In this document: positions 27,174-35,627 of the stretch, one piece after another | Position numbering within the stretch: the first letter of the stretch is position 1 | Layout of the letters: every line of letters begins with the position of its first letter | From: Alcaligenaceae bacterium | Lineage (GTDB): Bacteria; Pseudomonadota; Gammaproteobacteria; Burkholderiales; Burkholderiaceae_B | Assembly: GCA_030538235.1 (NCBI GenBank) | Contig: JAUNUJ010000002.1 | Location: 299,802 to 363,801, forward strand | DNA: 64,000 nucleotides | Direction: 5' to 3' | Notes under the pieces: model-generated | The model's input: the letters and a program-made list of their open reading frames with translations, nothing else | What the model was told of the DNA's origin: nothing | Database searches by the model: none | Position numbers and translations under genes: made by a program

Positions 27174-28358
27174 TTAAGCTGCACCGACTTTAGCAAATAA
27201 ATGCATATCTTGACTAAGATCGCCACTGGCACGCACATGTTTTTTATAAGCTTCAGCAAAATCCAACAGACGATTGATTGGTTTTCTCGCTGCCGTTGCC
27301 AATTCTTCAGATAGTTGAATTTCTCCACTACCCTCTTCTAAGCAGCGACGAATACCTATCAAATCATTCATAGCCATCCAAGGACAAAAGGCACAACTCT
27401 TACAAGTCGCACTTTCACCGGCCGTTGGTGCAGCAATAAATGTCTTATTTGGCGCCTTTTGACGCATCGCATGCAAAATACCCTGATCGGTGGCCACAAT
27501 AAATGTGTCGCCCTCGAGTTCCGTCACAGCCTGAATAAGACGACTGGTAGAGCCCACAACATCAGCCATAGCAATCACTTCGGCATTTGATTCCGGGTGC
27601 ACCAGTACATGTGCTTGAGGATATTGTCGTTTTAACTCAAGTAACTCCTGAGCCTTAAACTCGTTATGTACTGTACAAGAACCCTGCCACATCAACATAT
27701 CGGCACCGGTCTCTTTTTGAATGTAGTTACCCAGGTGACGATCCGGACCCCAAATGATTTTTTTACCTTGTTGGTGTAAAAAGGTCACGATTTCCAGTGC
27801 AATAGAGGATGTAACAACCCAATCGGCACGCGCTTTAACCTCTGCACTGGTATTGGCATACACCACTACCGTTCGCTCAGGATAGGCATCACAGAAAGCA
27901 CTAAACTCCTCAGGCGGACAACCTAAATCCAAGGAACAATTGGCCTCCAGATCAGGCATAAGAATTGTTTTATCGGGACTTAAAATTTTAGCGGTTTCAC
28001 CCATAAACTTAACGCCGGCCACAATTAAAGTGCTCGCCGGGTGGTCGCGACCGATGCGGGCCATTTCTAAAGAGTCGCCTACACAGCCACCGCTTTCTAT
28101 GGCTAAGTCTTGCAATTCCGGTGCAACATAGTAATGCGCCACTAAAGCCGCGTTTTTCGCTTTAAGTAATTTAATAATCGCTTGTTTATGCGCTGCCATC
28201 TGCTCTGTACTTATGGGTTCAGGCACACGCGCCCACGCCTCTTTAACGGTATAAGTCGCCTGCTTTGTATGTGTGGACCCTTGGTCCTGAGTAACAGGAA
28301 AGTCGACCGGAACAGTCATGTTACTAGCTGAATTTGTAGGGGTAGAAAATACGCTCAC
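27174..28358 (-). CDS. nadA: Quinolinate synthase
   Basis: 394-residue iron-sulfur enzyme condensing iminoaspartate with dihydroxyacetone phosphate to quinolinate for de novo NAD synthesis. The three [4Fe-4S]-ligating cysteines are visible: about C141 in [11 protein letters not shown]228 in GSCTVHNEF and C325 in [12 protein letters not shown]. Other landmarks are [15 protein letters not shown] and [16 protein letters not shown] start with an excellent AAGGAG at 7-nt spacing decides the start; the first 40 residues are low in conservation. nadB and nadC are not adjacent. It faces a NadQ-like regulator gene across a palindromic operator, so NAD-responsive control is likely. Confidence 0.95.
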   Translation of the reverse strand: MSVFSTPTNSASNMTVPVDFPVTQDQGSTHTKQATYTVKEAWARVPEPISTEQMAAHKQAIIKLLKAKNAALVAHYYVAPELQDLAIESGGCVGDSLEMARIGRDHPASTLIVAGVKFMGETAKILSPDKTILMPDLEANCSLDLGCPPEEFSAFCDAYPERTVVVYANTSAEVKARADWVVTSSIALEIVTFLHQQGKKIIWGPDRHLGNYIQKETGADMLMWQGSCTVHNEFKAQELLELKRQYPQAHVLVHPESNAEVIAMADVVGSTSRLIQAVTELEGDTFIVATDQGILHAMRQKAPNKTFIAAPTAGESATCKSCAFCPWMAMNDLIGIRRCLEEGSGEIQLSEELATAARKPINRLLDFAEAYKKHVRASGDLSQDMHLFAKVGAA

Positions 28359-28384
28359 GGGAACTCCTTGCTATCGCTTTTCTT

Positions 28385-28415
28385 TATGTTTAAATCAAAA
28401 TTTTTGATAAACATA
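28385..28415. repeat. Imperfect palindrome in the nadA leader
   Basis: Inverted repeat TATGTTT-(aa)-ATCAAAA-t-TTTTGAT-AAACATA: both arms match apart from a two-base insertion. It lies 27 bp upstream of the nadA start, on the downstream side of the main operator, and could be a second binding site or an mRNA structure. Confidence 0.4.
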
Positions 28416-28438
28416 GGACATATGATTAAATAGGACTA

Positions 28439-28463
28439 TATTATGCTCACTTTGAGCATAATA
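28439..28463. promoter_or_regulatory. Palindromic operator between nadA and the NadQ-like gene
   Basis: Perfect 11-bp half-sites TATTATGCTCA and TGAGCATAATA with a 3-bp spacer CTT. It sits about 80 bp from nadA and 94 bp from the regulator start, a position suited to control both divergent promoters. Assignment to the NadQ-like protein is inference from location. Confidence 0.7.
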
Positions 28464-28556
28464 AGTAAAGCATTATTTGTTTTTTGTCTGATTTATCAAA
28501 CAAGTCTGGGTAAAACCATCTGTTAGAATATGAGCAATCTGTGAAGGAAATGGCTT

Positions 28557-29504
28557 ATGGAATCAAGTACCGTCGCGTCTACATCAAATACATCAGAAGG
28601 TGTCGCCGAAGTGGTGGCAGTCCTGGTCGCGGTCACCGATTTAAGTGCCAGGGTGCTCACTGTTGAGCAGGGCATTGCTTTACCCTATGGCCCCTTAAGT
28701 CCGGTTCATCGCTCTTTACAAGCAGGCGTTCGAGCTTGGGTCAATGACCAAACGCAACAACCCATGGGTTATGTAGAGCAGCTCTATACTTTTGTCGATA
28801 TTATGCGCACTCGTGCCTCAGGTCATCCGGTGCTCTACATTAGCTATCTTGGTCTAGTCCGCGAGGCTGAGGAAGCCTTGCTTGAAAGCGAGGCTAAGTG
28901 GCAGGATTGGTATCTTTATTTTCCATGGGAGGACCAACGCCAAGGCAGACCGACGTACATTGAACAGCTCTTTTTACCTTATTTTAAAAAGTGGATTGCC
29001 TTTGCTGAAAATGATTTGATCCGTCAGCACCGACAACGCCGAGTCGACCTGTGTTGGGGCTTTGGTAATAACGAATGGCTAGAGGACAACGTCCTCTCAC
29101 GCTATGAGTTGATGTACGAAGTGGGGCTTATACCGGAGTCGCCCTTATTTGATCAGAGTTTGTCTGAGGAGTTTGTCGGGACCTTTATGAAACACGATCA
29201 TCGCCGTGTTCTGGCGACCGCTATTTCCCGGCTCAGAGCAAAAATCAAGTATCGACCAGTGATCTTTGAACTAATGCCCAAAGAATTTACCCTACTGCAA
29301 TTACAAGAAAGCATCGAAAGCTTGGCCGGTATGGAGCTACATAAACAAAATTTTAGACGCCTGATACAGCATCAGGATCTACTAGAAGCCAGCGGTAAAA
29401 GTATTGTGGTGGGTCGCGGACGACCCGCACAACTCTATAGTTTCAAGAAAACGGTATTATTAGAGAGTGTTTTGTCAGGCAATAAGCTGCCCTTGAGTAA
29501 ATAA
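28557..29504 (+). CDS. NadQ/NrtR-like NAD biosynthesis regulator (Nudix-related, winged-helix)
   Basis: 315-residue protein. The first about 210 residues resemble a Nudix-fold ligand domain (VVAVLVAVTDLSARVLTVEQG, LPYGPLSP, YVEQLYTFVD), but no intact Nudix catalytic box (Gx5Ex7REUxEExGU) is present, suggesting a sensor rather than an enzyme. The C-terminal part (about 225-305: MPKEFTLLQLQESIE, NFRRLIQHQDLLE, GRGRPAQLYSF) looks like the winged-helix domain of NrtR-type regulators. The architecture and divergent nadA neighbour fit the COG4111/NadQ group of NAD regulators. An SD (AAGGAAA) precedes the ATG. Assignment is from architecture and context, not from a search. Confidence 0.7.
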   Translation: MESSTVASTSNTSEGVAEVVAVLVAVTDLSARVLTVEQGIALPYGPLSPVHRSLQAGVRAWVNDQTQQPMGYVEQLYTFVDIMRTRASGHPVLYISYLGLVREAEEALLESEAKWQDWYLYFPWEDQRQGRPTYIEQLFLPYFKKWIAFAENDLIRQHRQRRVDLCWGFGNNEWLEDNVLSRYELMYEVGLIPESPLFDQSLSEEFVGTFMKHDHRRVLATAISRLRAKIKYRPVIFELMPKEFTLLQLQESIESLAGMELHKQNFRRLIQHQDLLEASGKSIVVGRGRPAQLYSFKKTVLLESVLSGNKLPLSK

Positions 29505-29531
29505 GCGAGCTTTGCGTTTGATGGGTTATTT

Positions 29532-29572
29532 CACTTTAATATACTCATCTTGAGTATATTAAAGTGTTTTTT
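29532..29572 (+). terminator. Terminator of the NadQ-like gene, with operator-like core
   Basis: Perfect 16-bp stem CACTTTAATATACTCA with TGAGTATATTAAAGTG, a 3-nt TCT loop and TTTTTT tail, 28 bp past the stop. Its core ATACTCA-tct-TGAGTAT closely resembles the operator core ATGCTCA-ctt-TGAGCAT upstream of the same gene. Confidence 0.85.
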
Positions 29573-29585
29573 GTCTTTTCAGTGA

Positions 29586-30542
29586 TTAAATATCAAGAAC
29601 CAAACGCTGACTTTTAGCGCCTGAACAGCAGACCATCATTGATTTATTTTGAGCTCGTTCCCTATCACTTAAGATAGCATCACGATGATCGACTTCACCC
29701 TCTAATACGGCAACTTCCCAACACCCACAAATTCCCTCTTGGCAAGAGTATTCAATAGCAACACCTTCTTCGAGAAGCACATCCAGGATACTGGAACCTT
29801 CGGGAATTGCTACTTCTTTGCCGCTACGCGCCAAAGCCACAACAAAACCGCCATCTAAAGCAATGGACTCTTTAGCAGCAAAGCGTTCCATATGAACAGA
29901 TTCGGGTTTGCGTTCAGAAGTCACTCTCTCATAAGCATCCAGCATAGGACCCGGACCGCAACAATAAAAATGTGCCTCAGGACTAGCCGCACTTATTATC
30001 GCCTGCATATCCATCACCCTTCCGGCCTCATCATCAACATGCAGATTTACCTTAGGACCCAAAGCTTCTAACTCTTTCAAGAAAGCCACATCCGCACGTG
30101 ATCGTACGCTATACCAAAGTTCCCACGAAGCGCCTACCTTTTCCAGAAACTGGCTCATACACCAGATAGGTGTGATACCAATACCACCGGCAATTAACAC
30201 ACTATGTTGGGCAGATAAGTTCAAGGGAAAATGATTACGCGGTCCACTGACTGTTAATAGATCGCCAACACGCAATTGTTCATGCACATATCTCGAACCG
30301 CCCCGACTAACTGCATCTTTTTTAATCCCTACCACATAACAGAATGATTGCTCATCAGCCCTAACTAAGGAATATGAGCGGATAAGTCCGTTGGGTAAGT
30401 GCAAGTCGATATGTGCACCTGGCGTTACTTCCGGCAATCGACGCCCGTCGACAGCACACAGCTCAAGCAAATAAGTGTCCTTGGCCGCATAGCTAATCGA
30501 CTGTACTCTTAATTCCAGTTTATTATCGTTGCTTGTGCTCAT
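29586..30542 (-). CDS. PDR/VanB-type ferredoxin-linked oxidoreductase
   Basis: 318-residue reductase in the phthalate-dioxygenase-reductase order: flavin domain (SYSLVRAD), NAD domain (VLIAGGIGITPIWCM, YCCGPGPMLDAYE) and a C-terminal plant-type [2Fe-2S] domain (EYSCQEGICGCWE, DHRDAILSDRE, final Cys in MMVCCSGAKS). Such proteins pass NAD(P)H electrons to Rieske oxygenases, such as VanA or carnitine monooxygenase. Odd: the usual Cx4CxxC motif reads C-x4-C-G-C-W, so the third cysteine is one residue early and a Trp takes its place. I chose the ATG with GAGG upstream (gap 9), which overlaps the end of an FAH-like remnant. No oxygenase gene is adjacent. Confidence 0.82.
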   Translation of the reverse strand: MSTSNDNKLELRVQSISYAAKDTYLLELCAVDGRRLPEVTPGAHIDLHLPNGLIRSYSLVRADEQSFCYVVGIKKDAVSRGGSRYVHEQLRVGDLLTVSGPRNHFPLNLSAQHSVLIAGGIGITPIWCMSQFLEKVGASWELWYSVRSRADVAFLKELEALGPKVNLHVDDEAGRVMDMQAIISAASPEAHFYCCGPGPMLDAYERVTSERKPESVHMERFAAKESIALDGGFVVALARSGKEVAIPEGSSILDVLLEEGVAIEYSCQEGICGCWEVAVLEGEVDHRDAILSDRERAQNKSMMVCCSGAKSQRLVLDI

Positions 30543-30543
30543 A

Positions 30544-30630
30544 TCATTTTGCCTCATTAAAGACACGAACTTCCATCGCTCCGATGGATTCAATTTCAGC
30601 GCGCATCACATCGCCATCAACCACAGCGTA
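30544..30630 (-). pseudogene. C-terminal remnant of an FAH-family (fumarylacetoacetate hydrolase-like) gene
   Basis: Immediately upstream of the reductase, an open frame ends in VVDGDVMRAEIESIG followed by AMEVRVFNEAK and a stop, resembling the C-terminus of FAH-family hydrolases (GDVVxVEIEGIG pattern). Upstream of this the similarity ends and I see no start codon, SD or the catalytic domain. The stop sits 1 bp from the reductase ATG, the spacing of a former operon. I infer a deletion that removed most of the gene. The match is short and by eye. Confidence 0.5.
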
Positions 30631-30735
30631 TAAAACGATAGATAATATGAAAAGATCAGCGCCACCTTGACGCACAATCTATTCATAGTTAATAGATAAT
30701 ATGTTGATATGAGAAATAAGCGTATTCGTTGATGA

Positions 30736-31422
30736 TTACATCATCCCTGTTTCCACGATTTCGCCCATGCTCAGGGTGTAATAACGGTCGGCCACTTGCT
30801 TAGCTAGGTGATAGTTTTGTTCGGAAATTAAAATACTGATGCCCTTTTGTTTCAACGCCACGATCATTTCAATCATTTGATCCACAATCACCGGCGCCAC
30901 CCCCTCTGAAGGCTCATCCAATAACAGCATAAAGGGATTGCCCATCAGACTACGAGCCACACTTAACATTTGCTGTTCGCCCCCACTCATCTTGCCGCCA
31001 GGGCGATCAATCATTTTGCCAAGGTTAGGAAAGAGTTGATACAAGGCCTCTTCGGTCCAATGATAAACCGCCTCACCGTCAGACCAACGGCGCTCAGCTT
31101 GTCGTCCAGTCAGGAGATTTTCTTTAACCGTTAACTCACTAAAAACGCGCCTATCTTCCGGCACATAACCTAAACCGGCGCGAGCAATTTTATAGGAAGG
31201 CGCTTTACTGATATCTTGACCATTAAAAAAGACCTGTCCCTCTTTGCGATCCATCATATTCATAATGGCTTTTAGGGTGGTGGATTTACCGGCGCCGTTA
31301 GCCCCCATCAAGGCCACCACCTCACCCTTTTGAACCTCAAAATTCAGATCAAAAATCGCTTTAGCGCGACCATACCAAGCAGAGAGGTTATTAACACTCA
31401 ATAAGCTAGTTGAATTATTCAT
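30736..31422 (-). CDS. Branched-chain-type ABC transporter ATP-binding protein (LivF-like)
   Basis: 228-residue ATPase of the LivF type: Walker A GANGAGKST, ARAGLGYVPEDRRVF, the signature MSGGEQQMLSVARSLM, Walker B MLLLDEPSEGVAP and the ISEQNYHLAKQVADR switch region. It pairs with the LivG-like domain fused in the preceding gene; ATG immediately follows that gene's stop. It completes a HAAT-family importer whose ligand may be an amino acid, amide, urea or an aromatic acid. Last gene of the operon. Confidence 0.9.
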   Translation of the reverse strand: MNNSTSLLSVNNLSAWYGRAKAIFDLNFEVQKGEVVALMGANGAGKSTTLKAIMNMMDRKEGQVFFNGQDISKAPSYKIARAGLGYVPEDRRVFSELTVKENLLTGRQAERRWSDGEAVYHWTEEALYQLFPNLGKMIDRPGGKMSGGEQQMLSVARSLMGNPFMLLLDEPSEGVAPVIVDQMIEMIVALKQKGISILISEQNYHLAKQVADRYYTLSMGEIVETGMM

Positions 31423-34164
31423 TTAAGCCTCGACCCCCTCTGCAAATAGGCTGGTTCCAAGGTAAATGGCCCGAACCTGCTCATCCTTGGCGATCTCCAC
31501 TGCAGTGCCTTCAGCAATTAAACTACCTTCTGCCAGCACTAAAATGCGATCGGCATAATTAAAGACCACATCCACGCTATGCTCAGTAAATAAAACAGCC
31601 ATTTGTCGTTTCAACGATAAGGATTTAACCAATTTCATCAACAAGTGACGCTCTTCCGGTGCCATACCGGCGGTTGGCTCATCCATAAGTAATAACTCCG
31701 GACTATGGGCTAAAGCCATGCCTAATTCCAAACGCTTCACATCGCCATAGGCCAACTCACTAGCTAAACGATTAGCCACAGCGCCCAGACCCACTTGATT
31801 CAGCATATCTTGCGCTGCACTGACCGTTTCAAAACCTTTGGAACGCGCTTGATGTAATGCTACCTGCATATTTTCCAACACCGTCATCGAGTTAAAGACG
31901 GTCGATATCTGGAAGGTACGGCCAATGCCTTTGGACCAAATGCCTGCTGCATCTAAGCCATTTAACGACTCACCTTTAAAAACAATTTCACCACCGGTCG
32001 GTTCAAACTGACCACCCACCATATTAAAAATGGTTGATTTACCGGCACCGTTTGGACCAATCAGAGCTAGCATCTCACCACGTTTAATATCAAAAGAGGT
32101 GTCATTAACTGCCCAGAATGCACCATAGCGCTTGGAAATATCCTTTACTCTTAAAATAGTTTCTCGCGATACTTGAACTTGTGCTACCACGTTCGTATCT
32201 ACAGACTCCGCTTCAATCACTTCCGTGGCCTCGGCAAGCACTGAACTAAGCACCTTATCAGCGGACTTTGACGATCGCCTATCAGTATCCCCACCAACAA
32301 AACTGAACCAGTTTTTTATACTGACCAAACCGCCCGGCAAGAGTAACACCAGCAGCAAAATAATCGCTCCTAATAACGCCTTCCAGTAATCGCTAAACAG
32401 ACTGACCCAATCATGCAAAACCACGTAAGTCACAGCACCCACTAAAGGACCCGCAACCGCTTGTATGCCCCCTAGCAAGACCATGACTAGACCGTCGACC
32501 GAGCGGGCAACGCTAAGTTCATCGGGTGAAATGCTGCCCTTGGAATACACATAGAGCACACCGCTGATACCGGCAAAAAAGCCCGCCACCACAAAGGCTT
32601 GCCATTGCACCCGTTTGATCTTGATACCGATGGCCTGAGCTCGCATTGGCGCATCACGGGTCGCACGCATGGCGTAACCGAAAGGTGTAAATAGTAGCCG
32701 GCGAATAATCAACACCGCTGCCACCACCACCACGAGGGTGAAATAATAGAAGTTACGCGGATCGCCTAAAACACCGTCGGGCCAAATGCCGATAAGACCA
32801 TTAGAGCCCCCAGTAAAGCCATCCCATTGGAAAATAACCGACCAAATAAACTGCGCAAAGGCAAGCGTCAACATGGCCATATAAATGCCTGTTAGACGCA
32901 CACTGAACCAGCCAAAAATCACCGCTGCAGCTAATCCACCCAGGGGCGAGAGCAGCATCACTAACCACATTGGCCAAGCTAACTGTGTCACCAACAGGGC
33001 AGCCGTATAAGCACCGACCCCGAAATACGCAGCATGGCCAAAAGACACCATACCGGCCGGTCCGGCAATAAAATACAGGCTACTGGCAAAGAGCATCATC
33101 ATTAAACCGTCTTGCATAATCAGCATTAAATACGGCCATTGCTCCTCCAGTGATGGGAAGGTCGCTAGAACCACAAATATCACTAAGGCAACGATTTTAT
33201 ATGCAGTAGATGCAGGATTTAAGGGCGGTTCGCTATGCAAGGCACGTGGCATGCTTTGTTGCGGTTTGCCCAGTAAGCCCCAGGGACGGAAGATCAGTAC
33301 CAAGGCCATCAGTACAAACTGCATCACTAAGGTCAATTGACTAAATTCAATGGTCAGCCCAAACATCGTTTGTGAACCTAACCAAATACAAATCGCCTTA
33401 ATTTCCGAGATCAGCAAGGCGGCTAAAAAGGCCCCAGGTATCGAACCCATGCCGCCAATGACCACCACCGCAAAGACATCACCGATCAAATTCAAATCAA
33501 TGCTTAAGCTAGCCGGTTCGCGCGGTAATTCAAAGCCTGCCGCCAGCGCCGCTAAAAAACTGCCCAAGGCAAAAACAGCAGTAAATAACCAGGCTTGATT
33601 AACCCCTAAAGCGCCGAGCATTTCCCTATCGTGAGTGGCTGCACGTACATATAAGCCGAAACGAGTAAAGCGTAATAAGGCCCAAACCGCAATTAATATC
33701 GCCGGTCCCAACACAATCAGCAATAAATCATACTCAGGAAAAGAGCGGTTTAGAATTTGCACCGCCCCCTCTAAACCGGGTGCCTTAGGACCTAATAAAT
33801 CCTCCGGTCCCCACATCCATAGGGCAAAATCACTGATAATTAATAAAATAGCAAAGGTTGCCAGTAACTGAAAAAGCTCAGGCGACTTGTAGATCCGCCG
33901 TAATACCAACATTTCAATCAGAGCACCGAGCACCGCCACGATCACCGAGGCCGCTAGGATGCTACCCCAAAATCCCCATACCGAATTGGCCCCCCAACCG
34001 GTGCTCAAACTATAGGCAATATAAAGACCGAGCATATAGAATGAGCCGTGGGCAAAGTTAACCACACGACAGACTCCGAAGATAATCGTCAGTCCTAAGG
34101 CCGCTAAAAATAAGGTAGAGGTGCTCGCTAGACCATTGAGCAGCTGAATTAATAACGCTTCCAT
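31423..34164 (-). CDS. Fused LivH-LivM permeases and LivG ATPase of a branched-chain-type ABC importer
   Basis: 913 residues, about the sum of three usual Liv proteins. Residues about 1-300 are LivH-like (GLTIIFGVCRVVNFAHGSFYMLG; AALAAGFELP; GGMGSIPGAFLAALLI; ends FRPWGLLG). About 315-625 are LivM-like (GPAGMVSFGHAAYFGVGAYT; AMRATRDAPMRAQAIGI; LLGGIQAVAGPLVGA). A polar, acidic linker of about 40 residues follows, then LivG from about 665 (Walker A GPNGAGKST, GRTFQIST, ELAYGDVKRLELGMALA, LLLMDEPTAGMAPEE, FTEHSVDVVFNYADR). I see no stop or frameshift at the joins. It lies between the binding-protein and LivF-like genes. Confidence 0.92.
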   Translation of the reverse strand: MEALLIQLLNGLASTSTLFLAALGLTIIFGVCRVVNFAHGSFYMLGLYIAYSLSTGWGANSVWGFWGSILAASVIVAVLGALIEMLVLRRIYKSPELFQLLATFAILLIISDFALWMWGPEDLLGPKAPGLEGAVQILNRSFPEYDLLLIVLGPAILIAVWALLRFTRFGLYVRAATHDREMLGALGVNQAWLFTAVFALGSFLAALAAGFELPREPASLSIDLNLIGDVFAVVVIGGMGSIPGAFLAALLISEIKAICIWLGSQTMFGLTIEFSQLTLVMQFVLMALVLIFRPWGLLGKPQQSMPRALHSEPPLNPASTAYKIVALVIFVVLATFPSLEEQWPYLMLIMQDGLMMMLFASSLYFIAGPAGMVSFGHAAYFGVGAYTAALLVTQLAWPMWLVMLLSPLGGLAAAVIFGWFSVRLTGIYMAMLTLAFAQFIWSVIFQWDGFTGGSNGLIGIWPDGVLGDPRNFYYFTLVVVVAAVLIIRRLLFTPFGYAMRATRDAPMRAQAIGIKIKRVQWQAFVVAGFFAGISGVLYVYSKGSISPDELSVARSVDGLVMVLLGGIQAVAGPLVGAVTYVVLHDWVSLFSDYWKALLGAIILLLVLLLPGGLVSIKNWFSFVGGDTDRRSSKSADKVLSSVLAEATEVIEAESVDTNVVAQVQVSRETILRVKDISKRYGAFWAVNDTSFDIKRGEMLALIGPNGAGKSTIFNMVGGQFEPTGGEIVFKGESLNGLDAAGIWSKGIGRTFQISTVFNSMTVLENMQVALHQARSKGFETVSAAQDMLNQVGLGAVANRLASELAYGDVKRLELGMALAHSPELLLMDEPTAGMAPEERHLLMKLVKSLSLKRQMAVLFTEHSVDVVFNYADRILVLAEGSLIAEGTAVEIAKDEQVRAIYLGTSLFAEGVEA

Positions 34165-34230
34165 TGTGTACTTTTAAAATAAAATCGGCCCCTTGCTAAC
34201 AACACAAGTAGGCCGATTTATTTACCTCAA

Positions 34231-35442
34231 TTAGTCCTCAACGGGACGTAACTTAGCGACTTCTTCGTCCGTCGGTTGAACATCTTTGCCGTCGACGTAC
34301 TCAATATTGGTCATAATCCCTTGGCCGTCTTTAATATCCAGCGTACCAACATAAGCGCCCATAGTGGATTGATGATCCTGAGGACGGTAATAAATCAGAC
34401 CTAAAGGCGACATATGCTCAAGCCCACGAAAACCGGTTATTAAGTCCTCAGTATCCGTTGAACCGGCTCTCTCGATACCGGCAGCCAGCGATTGAACCAT
34501 CATATAACCAACGATAGAACCTAAGCGCGGATAATCATCAAACATATCCTGATAGGCAGTTAAAAAGGCCTTGTGCTCCGGTGTATCAATCGCGTACCAA
34601 GGGTAACCCGTCACAAACCAACCAATTGGGGTATCCTCGCCCAAGGTATCCAAATACTCCGGCTCACCGCTCAACATACTGACAGTTGGTAAATCATCAA
34701 AGACATTGCGTGTTTGACCGGCACGCACAAACTTCGTTAAATCAGTGCTGAAGAGTACATTGAATAAGGCCTCTGCACCGGAATCCGCCAAGGCTTGCAC
34801 CACACTGCCGGCATCGATTTTGTTCAAAGGGACCGCTTGTTCAAGCACAAACTCAATATCCGGTTGCTGCTTGCGCATTTCTTCCTTAAACGTTTCGATG
34901 GCTGATTGACCATATTCGTAGTTAGGGTAAATCAAGGCCCAGCGCTTTTTCTTGAACTCTACCGCCGCCGGAACCAGCATACGAGTTTTCATATAAGTGG
35001 AGTCGCGTAAACGGAACGTATAACGATTGCCATTACCCCACGTCATTTTATCGGTCAATGGCTCACCCGCTAAGAAGAAGACTTTGCGTTGACGAGCAAA
35101 ATCAGAAATGGCCAGAGCGATATGCGATAAAAAACTGCCCGATAACATATCGACCTTGTCACGGCTCAGAAGATTTTGCGCTTCGCGCACCGCCGCTCCC
35201 GGGTTACCGCCGTCATCACGAATAATGACTTCGAGTTTCTTACCGCCGAGCAAACCACCGGCCTCATTTACCTCATGCACCGCCAGTTCAATACCTTTTT
35301 TATAGGGTTCTAAAAAAGAAGGAATTGTTTTATAACTATTAATCTCACCAACTCTAATCACATCCTTGGCAAGGGCGGCATTGCCACCTAATAAGAAAAG
35401 GCTAAGCACAGCACTTTTAAATAAGCTTGAGAAGCGGGCCAT
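34231..35442 (-). CDS. Branched-chain-type ABC transporter substrate-binding protein
   Basis: 403-residue periplasmic binding protein (Peripla_BP_6/LivK family). A signal peptide (about residues 1-25, ending AALAKDV) precedes IRVGEINSYKTIPSFLEPYKKG, VIIRDDGGNPGAAVREAQNLL, WALIYPNYEYGQSA and later GYPWYAIDTPEHKAFL. It is first in a leftward three-gene operon with the fused permease/ATPase and the LivF-like ATPase, 66 bp upstream of the fusion. Divergence from LivK suggests a ligand other than leucine, such as an amide or aromatic acid; that is open. Confidence 0.88.
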   Translation of the reverse strand: MARFSSLFKSAVLSLFLLGGNAALAKDVIRVGEINSYKTIPSFLEPYKKGIELAVHEVNEAGGLLGGKKLEVIIRDDGGNPGAAVREAQNLLSRDKVDMLSGSFLSHIALAISDFARQRKVFFLAGEPLTDKMTWGNGNRYTFRLRDSTYMKTRMLVPAAVEFKKKRWALIYPNYEYGQSAIETFKEEMRKQQPDIEFVLEQAVPLNKIDAGSVVQALADSGAEALFNVLFSTDLTKFVRAGQTRNVFDDLPTVSMLSGEPEYLDTLGEDTPIGWFVTGYPWYAIDTPEHKAFLTAYQDMFDDYPRLGSIVGYMMVQSLAAGIERAGSTDTEDLITGFRGLEHMSPLGLIYYRPQDHQSTMGAYVGTLDIKDGQGIMTNIEYVDGKDVQPTDEEVAKLRPVED

Positions 35443-35494
35443 CGTTTACTACCTCTTATAAATGATTTAAAATCAAATCGTTAATTTGAAATAA

Positions 35495-35522
35495 CTTTGT
35501 ATTATAGAGAAGCAATACAAAG
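35495..35522. repeat. Inverted repeat upstream of fpr
   Basis: Perfect 9-bp arms CTTTGTATT and AATACAAAG with a 10-bp spacer, in the 185-bp region between the divergent binding-protein gene and fpr. The spacing is typical of a dimeric regulator site. Confidence 0.4.
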
Positions 35523-35562
35523 ATTGGTTCAAATAGTTTAAAACTGAGATTCGCTTTACAAT

Positions 35563-35578
35563 TAAACTAATTAGTTTA
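35563..35578. repeat. Perfect palindrome upstream of fpr
   Basis: 16-bp perfect palindrome TAAACTAATTAGTTTA about 50 bp before the fpr start. The AT-rich sequence could be an operator or could overlap promoter elements. Confidence 0.45.
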
Positions 35579-35627
35579 GCTGCAAAAGTCTATAAAAAAA
35601 AATCTCCACTCATACGGAATACATAAT

